29,990 nucleotides of DNA, from the NCBI GenBank assembly GCA_047605425.1, contig JASGFT010000046.1, positions 1 through 29,990 on the forward strand. The letters run 5' to 3'. Below are positions 1-8,113 of the stretch, piece after piece. A program made the translations under genes and the position numbers. Numbering within the stretch: position 1 is the first letter of the stretch; each line of letters starts with the position of its first letter. The DNA is from JAKPAM01 sp047605425. GTDB lineage: Bacteria > Pseudomonadota > Gammaproteobacteria > Burkholderiales > Burkholderiaceae_E. Below the pieces are notes generated by a model. That model worked only from the letters and a program-made list of their open reading frames with translations. It did not search any database and had not been told where the DNA came from.

Positions 1-1373
1 GCGCTGGTGATGATGTTGCCGCCGCCAGTGGAACCGTTGAAGTTGGTGCCGCCGATCACGCGCTTGGTCTGGTCGAGGAACTGCCACTGCACGCCGAGCT
101 CGGCCGCGCGCGTGGCCGAGATCTCGACGATCAGCGATTCGATGTAGATCTGCGCGCGCCGCGCGTCGAGCCGGTCGATGACCTCGCGCAGGTTGCGGTA
201 CAGCGGATCGGGCGCGGTGATGATCAGCGAGTTGGTCGCCGGGTCGGCGGCGATCACCGCCCCGCCCGCGACGATCGCCGTCGGTTGGTTCGACTGCTGC
301 GACGAGCTCTGCAGCGGCGTCGTCGACGCGCTGCTCTGCTGCTGGCTGCCCAGCGTGCCGGCGGTCTGCGTCTGCTGCCCGAGCGCGGTGCCGGGCGTCT
401 GCTGGGTCATGCCGGTCTGCGTGTTCTGGTAGCCGCCCTGCATGCCACCGGCGCCGCCGTCACTGGCCAGCACGCCGCGCAGCACCTGCGCCAGCCGAAG
501 AGCTTCGGCGTTGCGCAGGTAGACGACGTGGATGTTGCCCGGGCTCGTCGACGGCTGATCGAGCCGGCCGACCAGGCTCTTGGCGAGGCTCATCCGGGCC
601 GGGCTCGCGGCGCGGATCATCACCGCGTTCATCCGCGGATCGGCCAGCACCACCACCCGCTGGCCAGGATCGGTCGACGTGGCGGCGCCAGCGCCGGCGC
701 CGGCCCGCGCGCTGTCATCGATCAACTTGGTCAGCGTCACCGCGATGTCCGAGGCCAGCGCGTTGCGGATCGGCAGGATCTCCACCTCGGTGCTGGTCGG
801 GCCGTCGAGGCTCGAGATGATCCGCGCCAGCCGCTGCACGTTGGCCGCATAGTCGGTGATGACCAGCGAGTTGTTGTTCGGGTACGCGGTGATCGTGTTG
901 TTCGGCGTGATCAGCGGCCGCAGCACGGGCACGAGATTGGACGCCGACTCGTGCTGCAGCCGGAAGATCTGGGTGACGACCTGGTCGCCCTGCGAGGCCC
1001 GCGCGGTACCCGGCACCGTCACCGGCCCCGATTGCAGCTTGGCATCGGCCTCGGGCACGACCTTGGCCAGACCGCCGTTGTCGACGATCGCGAAGCCCTG
1101 CATCCGCAGCGCCGCCTGCAGCAGCTCGTAAGCCTGCTCGCGGCTGACCGGCCTGGGCGTCTCGAGCGTGATCTTGCCGCGCACGCGCGGGTCGACGATG
1201 AACGTCCGGTTCAGCAGATGGCCATAAGCGCCGACGACCGAATCGATCTCGGCGTCCTTGAAGTTGAGGGAGATCGGGTCTTCGGCGGCCCGCGCGGGGC
1301 TGCTGATCCAGATCGAGGGAACCACCGCGACGGCGATCGCCAGCAGGCCGCCAGCGGCCCGGTGCGACGCCAT
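1..1373 (-). CDS. gspD: Type II secretion outer-membrane secretin GspD (partial, C-terminus beyond left edge)
   Basis: GspD forms the multimeric outer-membrane channel through which folded exoproteins leave the periplasm. About 457 N-terminal codons lie in the window. A signal peptide ends near ARAAEDPI. An N0 domain follows (ISLNFKDAEIDSVVGAYG), then repeated N1-N3 ring domains with the hallmark phrases NNSLVITDYAANVQRL, HVVYLRNAEALRLAQVL and TNSLIITAPDPLYRNLREV. A Gly/Gln/Ser-rich insert sits inside N3. The frame then reaches RAAELGVQWQF at the edge, so the secretin barrel lies outside. The ATG at 1373 has no clear Shine-Dalgarno sequence. An in-frame TTG at 1406, just past the gspN stop, would give a more basic signal-peptide N-region and is a real alternative. 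It is the last gsp gene of the minus-strand run seen here; gspE and gspF are not in the window and may follow. Confidence 0.95.
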   Translation of the reverse strand, partial: MASHRAAGGLLAIAVAVVPSIWISSPARAAEDPISLNFKDAEIDSVVGAYGHLLNRTFIVDPRVRGKITLETPRPVSREQAYELLQAALRMQGFAIVDNGGLAKVVPEADAKLQSGPVTVPGTARASQGDQVVTQIFRLQHESASNLVPVLRPLITPNNTITAYPNNNSLVITDYAANVQRLARIISSLDGPTSTEVEILPIRNALASDIAVTLTKLIDDSARAGAGAGAATSTDPGQRVVVLADPRMNAVMIRAASPARMSLAKSLVGRLDQPSTSPGNIHVVYLRNAEALRLAQVLRGVLASDGGAGGMQGGYQNTQTGMTQQTPGTALGQQTQTAGTLGSQQQSSASTTPLQSSSQQSNQPTAIVAGGAVIAADPATNSLIITAPDPLYRNLREVIDRLDARRAQIYIESLIVEISATRAAELGVQWQFLDQTKRVIGGTNFNGSTGGGNIITS

Positions 1374-1409
1374 CCGGCGAACGGTCGATTGAAACGTCGT
1401 CGGCAAAGC

Positions 1410-2189
1410 TCAGGCCCCGATCTTGAAGACTATCTTGTCGCCTTCGCGACGGCCGAGCAGGGCGAGGAAACCCTGCAGGCGGTCGCGCTCCCTGGCGTCG
1501 GACTCGGCCGTGGCGGAAAAACGCAGCCCCGACCGATTATCCCAAACGCCTTTTCCTGCCAGATTCAGCGGCCCGTTGACCGTCGTCAGCGCGACGTTGG
1601 TCCCGGACCGACGACTGTCGACGTCGATCCGGTAGCTGCCGAGCGGCCGCACCGGACTCATCGACGACGACGCGTCACGCAATTCGATGACGAGCTTGCC
1701 GTCGAACACGCCCTGCTGGATCGTGAACTCGTTCCACTGCAGCCCCACCGCCGCCGACGGGCGGATCGTGTTCCACGGCGAACCGAGCCGTCCCAGATCG
1801 ACGGACGGCAGATTCAGCATGCCGGCCGAGCCCCGGATCTCGTTGAACGAGCCCGACAGTTTCAGCGGCGCGCTGATGCCGTCGAGCGAGGCCGTGATGT
1901 CGACCATGCCGATCAGCAACGGCAACGCGCGCACCTGCCAGCGCAACTGGCCGGGCAGCACCAGCCCGTTCAGCAGATAACGATCCGACGACGGCATCGC
2001 GGTGTCGGCCAGCACGACGCGTCCCTTGCCGTCCCACAGCGTACCGCCGGTGTCGGCCAGGCGCACGCGCCCCGCGCTGATCCGAGCCAGCGCCCAGTCG
2101 CCGAACGATGCCGGCGCGCTCCACAGGAAGGTGCCGACCGCCACGACCAGCACGGCCAATCCCCACAGCAATCCACGTACGACGCCCAT
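1410..2189 (-). CDS. gspN: Type II secretion system protein GspN
   Basis: 259 residues. GspN is an accessory, non-universal bitopic inner-membrane component of type II secretion; its exact role is unsettled. One N-terminal membrane segment (about residues 5-25, LLWGLAVLVVAVGTFLW) is followed by a periplasmic domain with family phrases such as LADTGGTLWDGKGRVVL and LPGQLRWQ. The start is placed at the ATG at 2189, five bases after the gspM stop. A longer reading frame runs upstream but lies inside gspM and gspL and carries no related sequence. Its position between gspM and gspD supports the call. Confidence 0.9.
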   Translation of the reverse strand: MGVVRGLLWGLAVLVVAVGTFLWSAPASFGDWALARISAGRVRLADTGGTLWDGKGRVVLADTAMPSSDRYLLNGLVLPGQLRWQVRALPLLIGMVDITASLDGISAPLKLSGSFNEIRGSAGMLNLPSVDLGRLGSPWNTIRPSAAVGLQWNEFTIQQGVFDGKLVIELRDASSSMSPVRPLGSYRIDVDSRRSGTNVALTTVNGPLNLAGKGVWDNRSGLRFSATAESDARERDRLQGFLALLGRREGDKIVFKIGA

Positions 2190-2194
2190 CGTGC

Positions 2195-2695
2195 CTACCT
2201 GTCTTCGCGCCGAGGCGCCTCGAGCGACAACCGCACCGATACCTTGCCCAGTTGCGCCTCGCGCTGGACGGCCGCATCGACGACGCGCAGCCGCGTCTCG
2301 CGCAGCGCCGCGTCGGCCCAATCGATCCAGGCGGCGAACGGCACTTCCTTGAAGCGCACGTCGAGCACCTCGCCGGACAACTTGATCTGCGACACGAAAG
2401 GACGCATGCCCGCCGCGTCGATCGACGATTCGAACGCCTGGCGCATCGCCTGCGGCGAATCGTTGCCGCTGGGCATGGCCGCCAGACGACGGGCCTCGGC
2501 CGCCATCGCATCGATCTGCGCGACCTGGGACCGCAACTGCGGCAGCTCGGCCTCCAACTGGCGGCGCCCCTTCCAGGCCGGCTCGAACAGCACCAGGTAG
2601 ACGATGGCCAGCACGACCACCGATGCGCCGGCGACCGCCATGCGCTTTTCCCGCCGCGCCAGCGAACGCCACCATTCGAAGAACTTCTCGATCAT
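2195..2695 (-). CDS. gspM: Type II secretion system inner-membrane protein GspM
   Basis: 166 residues, the usual GspM length. GspM is a bitopic platform protein that partners GspL and links the cytoplasmic ATPase assembly to the pseudopilus. A short cytoplasmic N-terminus with WWRSLARREKR is followed by a membrane segment (about residues 22-38), then a coiled-coil-prone stretch (GRRQLEAELPQLRSQVAQIDAM) and a small C-terminal ferredoxin-like domain. The ATG at 2695 lies 12 bases after the gspL stop. Sequence conservation in this family is low, so position within the operon carries much of the call. Confidence 0.92.
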   Translation of the reverse strand: MIEKFFEWWRSLARREKRMAVAGASVVVLAIVYLVLFEPAWKGRRQLEAELPQLRSQVAQIDAMAAEARRLAAMPSGNDSPQAMRQAFESSIDAAGMRPFVSQIKLSGEVLDVRFKEVPFAAWIDWADAALRETRLRVVDAAVQREAQLGKVSVRLSLEAPRREDR

Positions 2696-2707
2696 CGCCG
2701 GCCCCGC

Positions 2708-4006
2708 TCAGGAACTGACCGAGACCGAGGCCGTCGGCTCGCTGTCGTTGTCGAAGCGCAGCACCAGTCCTTGCTGCCGGCAGGACTCGCGCAAGCCCTC
2801 CCTGACCGCGCTCGATTCGACGAACACCGGCTGGAAGCGCACGCTGAGCTTGCCGTCGCGATATTCGATGCCGGCCAGTGAATCGTTGGCGCGGGGACCG
2901 AGCGCGCGCGCGAACCTCGCCACCAGCGGCACGAAATCGTCGGGCCCGCTCTGGCCGGTGCGCGCCCGCAGCGCGGACACCTGCCGCTGCATCTGCAACA
3001 TCGGATCGATGATCTGGGCATTCGGGAAGGTCTGCTGGAAGCGCCGATCGATCGTCACCTTCAGCGTGTCGCGCTGCTGCGCCAACTGCGCCCAATGCAG
3101 GTTCAAGCCGATCAGCGACAACAGCACGCAGGCCGTCGCCAGCGCGGCCGGCCAGCGCCAGGCGCGCCAATCGACGCGCGCCAGCCAGCGCTGCCGGGCA
3201 TTGGCGCTCAAGGCCTCGCGCAGATCGACCGGGCAATCACGCGGCACCGGCAGCGGCTGCGCGTGCAGCGGCCGCTCGAGCATCCGCGCGAGCCGCTCGA
3301 TCGGCGACGACCAGTCGTCGCTGTCGGCATACAGCTCGAGCGCCGCGTCCGAACCGGCGGCCGCGCCGCCCTCTCCCGGCATCGCCTGCGCGGACGCGCT
3401 CGCCGACGCGGCGCGCATCGCCGAGGCCAGCGCCTCGGCGCGCTTTTGCGAGTTGTCGGCCGCGGCCCAGCCGAAGCCGGCGGCCTCGCCGGTGCGCACC
3501 GCGATGCCGTCGTTGACGCAGGCGACCGCCCAGCCGCCGTTGTGGTAAGGCAACGCCAGTTGCGCGGGCCACGCGCCGGCGACCGTCAGGCCGCGCCGCT
3601 CGAACGCGCCGACCGCGAACTCGAGCCACGAGCGATCGATGACCGCGACGCTTCGCAATCCGTCCGGCAGGTCCGGGCCGATCGCGAACGCGCAACTGGC
3701 CACGTCGGCCAGCAGAGAATCCTCGACGACGTTCGGCACCGCCTTGAGCAGCCGCGCCATCGGCAGCGCGGGCAACTGCGCGGCCAGCAGCGTCACGTCG
3801 CGCGCATCGAACACCAGCGTCACCGCGCGCAGGCGCGGCAGGCTCTCGAGGCTGCAGCGCTGATAAGTGGGCTTGCCGTTCGCCGCGCCTCGCGCGGCGG
3901 GCAACGCGACCCACAGGCAGGCGTCGGTCGCGAACGCACGTTCCCCGACGCTGCGCGGCGGAAGCCATACCAGCGCGTGGGAACGGTTCAGGAACGAAGC
4001 TGCCAT
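2708..4006 (-). CDS. gspL: Type II secretion system protein GspL
   Basis: 432 residues. GspL bridges the GspE ATPase in the cytoplasm to GspM and the pseudopilus in the inner membrane. The N-terminal part (about residues 1-280) matches the actin-like cytoplasmic GspL domain, with LLKAVPNVVEDSLLAD as the most family-typical stretch. It includes an Ala/Ser/Gly-rich low-complexity segment near residues 195-222. A membrane helix (about 285-305) and a periplasmic ferredoxin-like domain (about 340-425) follow. The start at 4006 overlaps the gspK stop by 19 bases, consistent with translational coupling. Confidence 0.93.
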   Translation of the reverse strand: MAASFLNRSHALVWLPPRSVGERAFATDACLWVALPAARGAANGKPTYQRCSLESLPRLRAVTLVFDARDVTLLAAQLPALPMARLLKAVPNVVEDSLLADVASCAFAIGPDLPDGLRSVAVIDRSWLEFAVGAFERRGLTVAGAWPAQLALPYHNGGWAVACVNDGIAVRTGEAAGFGWAAADNSQKRAEALASAMRAASASASAQAMPGEGGAAAGSDAALELYADSDDWSSPIERLARMLERPLHAQPLPVPRDCPVDLREALSANARQRWLARVDWRAWRWPAALATACVLLSLIGLNLHWAQLAQQRDTLKVTIDRRFQQTFPNAQIIDPMLQMQRQVSALRARTGQSGPDDFVPLVARFARALGPRANDSLAGIEYRDGKLSVRFQPVFVESSAVREGLRESCRQQGLVLRFDNDSEPTASVSVSS

Positions 4007-4971
4007 ACGATGTCCACTCGGTTGCCGGATCGATACAACAAGGTATCGGTCTGATCCTCGACGCGGTCGTAGCGTACCACTCCACGAACGAGGAAATAGG
4101 CGGAACTAACGGATAAAACCCCCGCAGGTACGCTCATGTCCTGGCCCATCGCCGTGGTCGCCTGATCGAGGGTCGCGTATTGCCGGCGCGCCTGCGACAC
4201 GAAGCGCCTCGCCCCGTCGAGGCCGAGCTCGGGCAGCAGCGCGGCCAGCACGACGGGCTCGGCCGTATTGACGTTGACCGAGGTCTTCTGGAACGCCTGG
4301 CCGGTCGCGCCCGAGGCGTTCACCGGCAGCGGCAGGAAGATCACATAAGGCTCGATCGCCCTAATGACGTCGCCGCTGAAGCCCGGCACGAAGCGCAGGT
4401 CGGACACCTTCAGCAGCGGCAACGCGGTGGCCGGGATCAGCTTGCCGTCGATGGCCCGCGTGTACGATTGCCGTACCCGGGCGCCCAAGACCGAGGCCAT
4501 GCTGGTCGGCTGCCCGGCCAGTTCGAGCAGGCGCTCGAGCGCCTGCAGCATCTGCCCGTCGCTGTCCTCGATCAGGTTGTTCAGGTTGAAGCGCGCCTGC
4601 GCATCGTAGATCTGGCCGGCCAGCGCCGCCGAGCGCGACGCGTCGCCGATCAGCGCGCCGCCGGTGACGGTCTCGTCGAGCTTCGTATCGAGCACCGGAT
4701 TGGCCCAGGTCTCGCCCAGATCGTCGCTGCGCGTCGTCGCCCCGTCGATCTGCAGCACGACGCGCGCCCAGTCGATGACGCCGCGCTCGACCCAGTGCGT
4801 CTGCGCCAGCGCCAGCCGGTTCTCGACCGAGCGCACGGTGACGTTGGTCCGCCAGAACATGCCAGAGACGATCAGCGTCGTCAGCGTCACGACCAGCAGC
4901 GCGGTGACGATCGCCGCGCCGCGCTGGCCGGCGCGCGGCGCGGCGGCCGAGGCGCGTGAGGAGATAAGCAT
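3988..4971 (-). CDS. gspK: Type II secretion minor pseudopilin GspK
   Basis: 327 residues, the large minor pseudopilin that caps the pseudopilus tip with GspI and GspJ. The prepilin peptidase site is RG|AAIVTALLVV near residue 18. The mature residue 5 is Thr rather than the Glu found in other pseudopilins, which is the normal exception for GspK. The large globular domain carries the family phrases AQARFNLNNLI and SVNVNTAEPVVLAALLP. The ATG at 4971 lies three bases after the gspJ stop (4975-4977). The 3' end overlaps gspL. Confidence 0.95.
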   Translation of the reverse strand: MLISSRASAAAPRAGQRGAAIVTALLVVTLTTLIVSGMFWRTNVTVRSVENRLALAQTHWVERGVIDWARVVLQIDGATTRSDDLGETWANPVLDTKLDETVTGGALIGDASRSAALAGQIYDAQARFNLNNLIEDSDGQMLQALERLLELAGQPTSMASVLGARVRQSYTRAIDGKLIPATALPLLKVSDLRFVPGFSGDVIRAIEPYVIFLPLPVNASGATGQAFQKTSVNVNTAEPVVLAALLPELGLDGARRFVSQARRQYATLDQATTAMGQDMSVPAGVLSVSSAYFLVRGVVRYDRVEDQTDTLLYRSGNRVDIVWQLRS

Positions 4972-4974
4972 CGC

Positions 4975-5706
4975 TTAGTCCTTCACGGCCAGGATCCGCA
5001 CGATGCGGCCGCCGTCGCGACGAGCGAGCTGGATCTCGATGCCGGTGATCGTCCTGCCGAAGCTGGCGCCGGGCACGACGCCGAGCTGGGCGCCCGCCGC
5101 CGCGACGGCCTGCTGGGCGGCCTGGCTCGCCGTGCCCATGCGCGCGGCGACCGACGGCGCGTTGACCAGCGCCTGGGCGCTGACCCAGTTGCGCTGCTCC
5201 TCGACATAAGCGCGGTACTCGAGCGCGACGACGTCGGTCAGCAGCGGCTGCCAGGTCATCGCCGCTTCGCTCACCATCGCATCGGCATCGGCGCTGGTGG
5301 CCGCCCACGCCCCGAAACCGCGTTCGAGTTGCCCGCCGCGCAAGCGATAGACGACGCGCTGCAGGCGCTGCGTCTCGAGCATCGCGCTGGTGTCGCGCAG
5401 CATCTCGATCGCTATCGGCCCTTCGCCGTCCGGCGCCGAGAACGCGATCGGGTCGCGCGCCTTGATGCCGAGCAGCCTGACCGGCCAGGCCCCGCGCAGA
5501 TCGTCCTCGATCTGCCCGAAAGCCACCGTCAGCGCCCGCAACTCGTCCGATGAGGCGTTGACCCGGTCGCGCGAACGCAGCACGGCGTCGAGCCCCCGCC
5601 AGCACAGCACGGCCAGCACGGCCATCAGCGCGATCGCGATCAGCAGCTCCAGCAGCGTGAAGCCGCGCCCGCGCCGCGCCGGCCGCGCCCGCGGCTGCCG
5701 CCTCAC
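4975..5706 (-). CDS. gspJ: Type II secretion minor pseudopilin GspJ
   Basis: 243 residues. It has a short basic leader and the prepilin cleavage motif RG|FTLLELLIAIAL (Gly15), with Glu at mature position 5. The globular part has typical GspJ features: DRVNASSDELRAL, then VAFGQIEDDLRG, and a beta-rich domain. The start codon is GTG at 5706, overlapping the gspI stop as GTGA. GspJ joins GspI and GspK in the pseudopilus tip complex. Confidence 0.95.
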   Translation of the reverse strand: MRRQPRARPARRGRGFTLLELLIAIALMAVLAVLCWRGLDAVLRSRDRVNASSDELRALTVAFGQIEDDLRGAWPVRLLGIKARDPIAFSAPDGEGPIAIEMLRDTSAMLETQRLQRVVYRLRGGQLERGFGAWAATSADADAMVSEAAMTWQPLLTDVVALEYRAYVEEQRNWVSAQALVNAPSVAARMGTASQAAQQAVAAAGAQLGVVPGASFGRTITGIEIQLARRDGGRIVRILAVKD

Positions 5707-6116
5707 AGCCGCCCCGGGAACGCGACCAGCCGGGCCAGCCGATGGTTATCGCGCGAATCGACGACCGTCACGATGACCTGGCGAAAGAGCTGGTTCGGCG
5801 TCGCCAGCACTTCTTCCTGGCAGCTCAGCGGCACGCCCATCTGGCTGCAATCGAAGGTGCGCCGGCCCAGCGGCAACTGCTCGGCCTGGATCCTGACCAT
5901 CGCCAGCCGGTTGTCGGCGCTCCACAACGCCAGCGTCCGCATCCGCAACGTCTCGCTGCTGCTCGCCAGCGAGCCGGTCGCCCGGATCGACGCCATCAGC
6001 GCGACGCCGATGATCGCCAGCGCGACCAGCACCTCGATCAGCGTGAAGCCGGCGGCGCGCGCGCGCGCCGCCCCGCGCGTCGAACGCGGCCGGACGATGC
6101 GTCGTCGCATCCTCAT
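5703..6116 (-). CDS. gspI: Type II secretion minor pseudopilin GspI
   Basis: 137 residues. An Arg-rich leader of 23 residues ends in AAG|FTLIEVLVALAII, with Glu at mature position 5. The remainder has the GspI-typical ADNRLAMVRIQ stretch and a short C-terminal beta domain. The start chosen is the ATG at 6116, which overlaps the gspH stop as ATGA. The frame stays open further upstream, but that part lies inside gspH. GspI is thought to nucleate the pseudopilus tip. Confidence 0.95.
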   Translation of the reverse strand: MRMRRRIVRPRSTRGAARARAAGFTLIEVLVALAIIGVALMASIRATGSLASSSETLRMRTLALWSADNRLAMVRIQAEQLPLGRRTFDCSQMGVPLSCQEEVLATPNQLFRQVIVTVVDSRDNHRLARLVAFPGRL

Positions 6117-6589
6117 TGCACCTCGAAGGTTCCCAGCCCGTTGGCCAGGATCGCGTGCTGCGCGGTATCGCGCGCAAGCGACAGCACGAACGGCGAATCG
6201 ACGGCTTCGCGACCGAATTCGATCGTGGGCCGGCCGTCGACGCGGTTCAGCCCGACCCGGGTGCTCGCCTCCCACAGCCGCTCGCGCAGCATCGCGTCGT
6301 CGAGCAGCGGCTGCCACTCGCGATTGCGCAGGACCAGGAAGCGGTAGCGACGATCGTCGATATCCAGGCGGATCGGCGCGCCCCGCACCTGCGCTTCCTC
6401 GCGCGCCAGCACCAGCAATTGCGCGAGCCGCTCGGTCTCGAAGCGCAGGCCCTCGCGCGAGCCCGGCAGCCCGTTGACCGACACCATCGCCAGCGCGACG
6501 CCGATCACCACGAGCACCACCATCAGTTCGATCAGCGTGAAACCGCGGACGCGACCGGGTCGACCCCAACGGTTCAGTTGTTGCCCCAT
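6113..6589 (-). CDS. gspH: Type II secretion minor pseudopilin GspH
   Basis: 158 residues. The prepilin peptidase motif is RG|FTLIELMVVLVVIG (Gly16), with Glu at mature position 5. The globular domain has LAQLLVLAREEAQVRG and RYRFLVLRNREWQPL, characteristic of the GspH/FimT family. The start overlaps the 3' end of gspG by 16 bases and the stop overlaps the gspI start as ATGA, so these genes are almost certainly translated from one mRNA. Confidence 0.95.
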   Translation of the reverse strand: MGQQLNRWGRPGRVRGFTLIELMVVLVVIGVALAMVSVNGLPGSREGLRFETERLAQLLVLAREEAQVRGAPIRLDIDDRRYRFLVLRNREWQPLLDDAMLRERLWEASTRVGLNRVDGRPTIEFGREAVDSPFVLSLARDTAQHAILANGLGTFEVQ

Positions 6590-7023
6590 GACCCGATGTC
6601 GGCGTCGACACCGGCGCCGCCGGTCTGGCCGTCGGCGCCGAAGCTGAAGACGTCGACCTCCATCCGCACGCCGGGATTCAGGTACTGGTACGGCTTACCC
6701 CAGGGATCGACCGGCGTCCGGTCCAGGTACGACTTCCAGTTGTTGGGGACCGGTTCGAGCGTCGGCTTGGTCACCAGGGCCTGCAGCCCCTGCTCGGTCG
6801 TCGGATAGCGGCCGTTGTCCAGGCGATACAGTTTGAGCGCCTGCATGATCTGCGCCATGTCCTGCTTGGCCGCCGTGACGCGGGCTTCGTCGGGTCGATT
6901 CATCACGCGCGGAACGACCAGGGCGGCCAGGACGCCGAGGATCACGATGACGACCATCACTTCGATCAACGTGAAACCGGCGTGCCGCCGTGAACGGGCG
7001 CGCATCGAGTGCTTGCTGTGCAT
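6574..7023 (-). CDS. gspG: Type II secretion major pseudopilin GspG
   Basis: 149 residues, the standard length. The leader ends in AG|FTLIEVMVVIVILG (Gly16). The conserved RVTAAKQDMAQIMQALKLY helix, the LDNGRYPTTEQGLQALV segment, the DPWGKPYQY motif and the C-terminal calcium-binding loop (FSFGADGQTGG then DADIGSW) are all present. GspG polymerises into the pseudopilus that pushes substrates through GspD. It is the first gene of the minus-strand operon. No good Shine-Dalgarno sequence precedes the ATG at 7023; an in-frame ATG at 7005 would only shorten the leader. Confidence 0.97.
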   Translation of the reverse strand: MHSKHSMRARSRRHAGFTLIEVMVVIVILGVLAALVVPRVMNRPDEARVTAAKQDMAQIMQALKLYRLDNGRYPTTEQGLQALVTKPTLEPVPNNWKSYLDRTPVDPWGKPYQYLNPGVRMEVDVFSFGADGQTGGAGVDADIGSWGNN

Positions 7024-7257
7024 GCTAGGTATCGGGTATGAGCGAGTCGGAGCGACGACGGGCGGGCCGGCAGGCGTTCTGTCGAGTCGAGCCGCAGGCC
7101 CGGCCGGATGACGGGCGTCAACACGGCGCTCCGGAGGTTGGCTGGTCGGCCTATGATACCAGCGGCCTCGCCCGGACCGACCGTTCGGCCCCCCGGGCGG
7201 CCGGACAGCCGTCGATGACCGACGGACGGTGGGCCGACCGTGATCTAATTCCTATCC
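7024..7257. promoter_or_regulatory. Divergent intergenic region gspG / gspC
   Basis: These 234 bases separate the divergent gspG operon and gspC, so both promoters should lie here. The most promoter-like element is TATGAT at 7151-7156, the only AT-rich hexamer in the middle. On the opposite strand it reads TGGTATCAT, an extended -10-like sequence, so it could serve either direction. No convincing -35 box accompanies it. The assignment rests mainly on gene orientation. Confidence 0.35.
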
Positions 7258-8046
7258 ATGAACCTCCTCCAACTCCGGCACGCCAATCGTGCCGCTTTCG
7301 CCGTCAGCATGCTGGCCGTGCTGGCGGTCTGCGCGAGCCTCGTTCACTGGACGACCGTCCTGCTGGCCCCCTCCTCGCCGATCGCCCCGGTCGAAGTCAT
7401 CGCCGACCCGCGGGCCAACGCCGACGTGCGCGGCGCCGCGGGCCTGTTCGGCATCAGCGGCGCGCCGGCCGCGGCCGCGCCGACGATCACCGACATCCAG
7501 GTCATCGGCCTGGCGGCCAGCCGCACACGGGCCGCCGCGATCCTCGCGCTCGACGGCAAGGCGCCTCGCGCCTATGGCGAAGGCGACACGCTGTCGCGCG
7601 GCGTCCGGCTCGTCAAGGTGTCGGAGGACGAGGTCATCATCGAACGCGGTGGTGCGCGGCATCGGCTCGAGGTGCCGGCCCGCCCCTCGCTGTCGGTGCT
7701 CGGCAACAACAGTGCTCGCAACCGCGACGTCGGCGGCGCGGCCTCGTCGGCCCCCGGATCGTCCTCCGTCTCATCGCCGGCCGCTTCACCGCCTCCCGGA
7801 TCCCCGGGGCCGGCCGTCTCGCCGGCCCCGCCCGCGCCCACACGCTCGGTACCGTCGCCGCAGCCGCCCTCGCGGCCTGCCGGCCCACCGTCTTCCAACG
7901 CCCCGCCGCCGGGCTTCGCGCCGCGAGGCGGCCCGCCCGGCCTGTCGCCGGAAGCATCGATGCCACCGCCGGACGTCAACCAGCCGAATCCGATGCTGCG
8001 CCAGATGCCGGGCGTGCCCGACGCCGAGACGAACGCGCCACAGTAG
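7258..8046 (+). CDS. gspC: Type II secretion inner-membrane protein GspC, PDZ-less with proline-rich tail
   Basis: 262 residues. GspC links the inner-membrane platform to the GspD secretin. A short cytoplasmic N-terminus is followed by one membrane helix (about residues 13-35). Then comes a homology-region domain (about 70-150) with ITDIQVIGLAAS, AILALDGKAPRAYGEGD and VRLVKVSEDEVIIERGG, which is the classic GspC HR signature. After about residue 160 there is no PDZ domain. Instead the protein ends in roughly 100 residues rich in Pro, Ser, Ala and Gly that are probably disordered. The ATG has no clear Shine-Dalgarno sequence. The gene is divergent from the other gsp genes. Confidence 0.9.
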   Translation: MNLLQLRHANRAAFAVSMLAVLAVCASLVHWTTVLLAPSSPIAPVEVIADPRANADVRGAAGLFGISGAPAAAAPTITDIQVIGLAASRTRAAAILALDGKAPRAYGEGDTLSRGVRLVKVSEDEVIIERGGARHRLEVPARPSLSVLGNNSARNRDVGGAASSAPGSSSVSSPAASPPPGSPGPAVSPAPPAPTRSVPSPQPPSRPAGPPSSNAPPPGFAPRGGPPGLSPEASMPPPDVNQPNPMLRQMPGVPDAETNAPQ

Positions 8047-8060
8047 CATCCCGGTAGACC

Positions 8061-8076
8061 CCAGGCGCGAGCCTGG
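8061..8076 (+). terminator. Hairpin after gspC (GNRA-type loop, no T-run)
   Basis: CCAGGC-GCGA-GCCTGG forms a perfect six-pair stem with a GCGA tetraloop 15 bases after the gspC stop. No T-tract follows, so it may stabilise the 3' end or assist Rho-dependent termination rather than act as an intrinsic terminator. Confidence 0.35.
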
Positions 8077-8113
8077 CGAGCCTTCGGCCGGCGCCCCCGG
8101 CGTAGAATGCCGC

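Noticed and set aside
285..2600. A 771-codon open frame on the plus strand across the gsp genes
   Set aside because: It is Arg/His/Gln-rich shadow sequence opposite gspD, gspN and gspM, which have clear family motifs.
8103..8108. TAGAAT as a firm thyA promoter
   Set aside because: It is well placed for a leaderless start but has no -35 partner, so it is only mentioned in the thyA entry.
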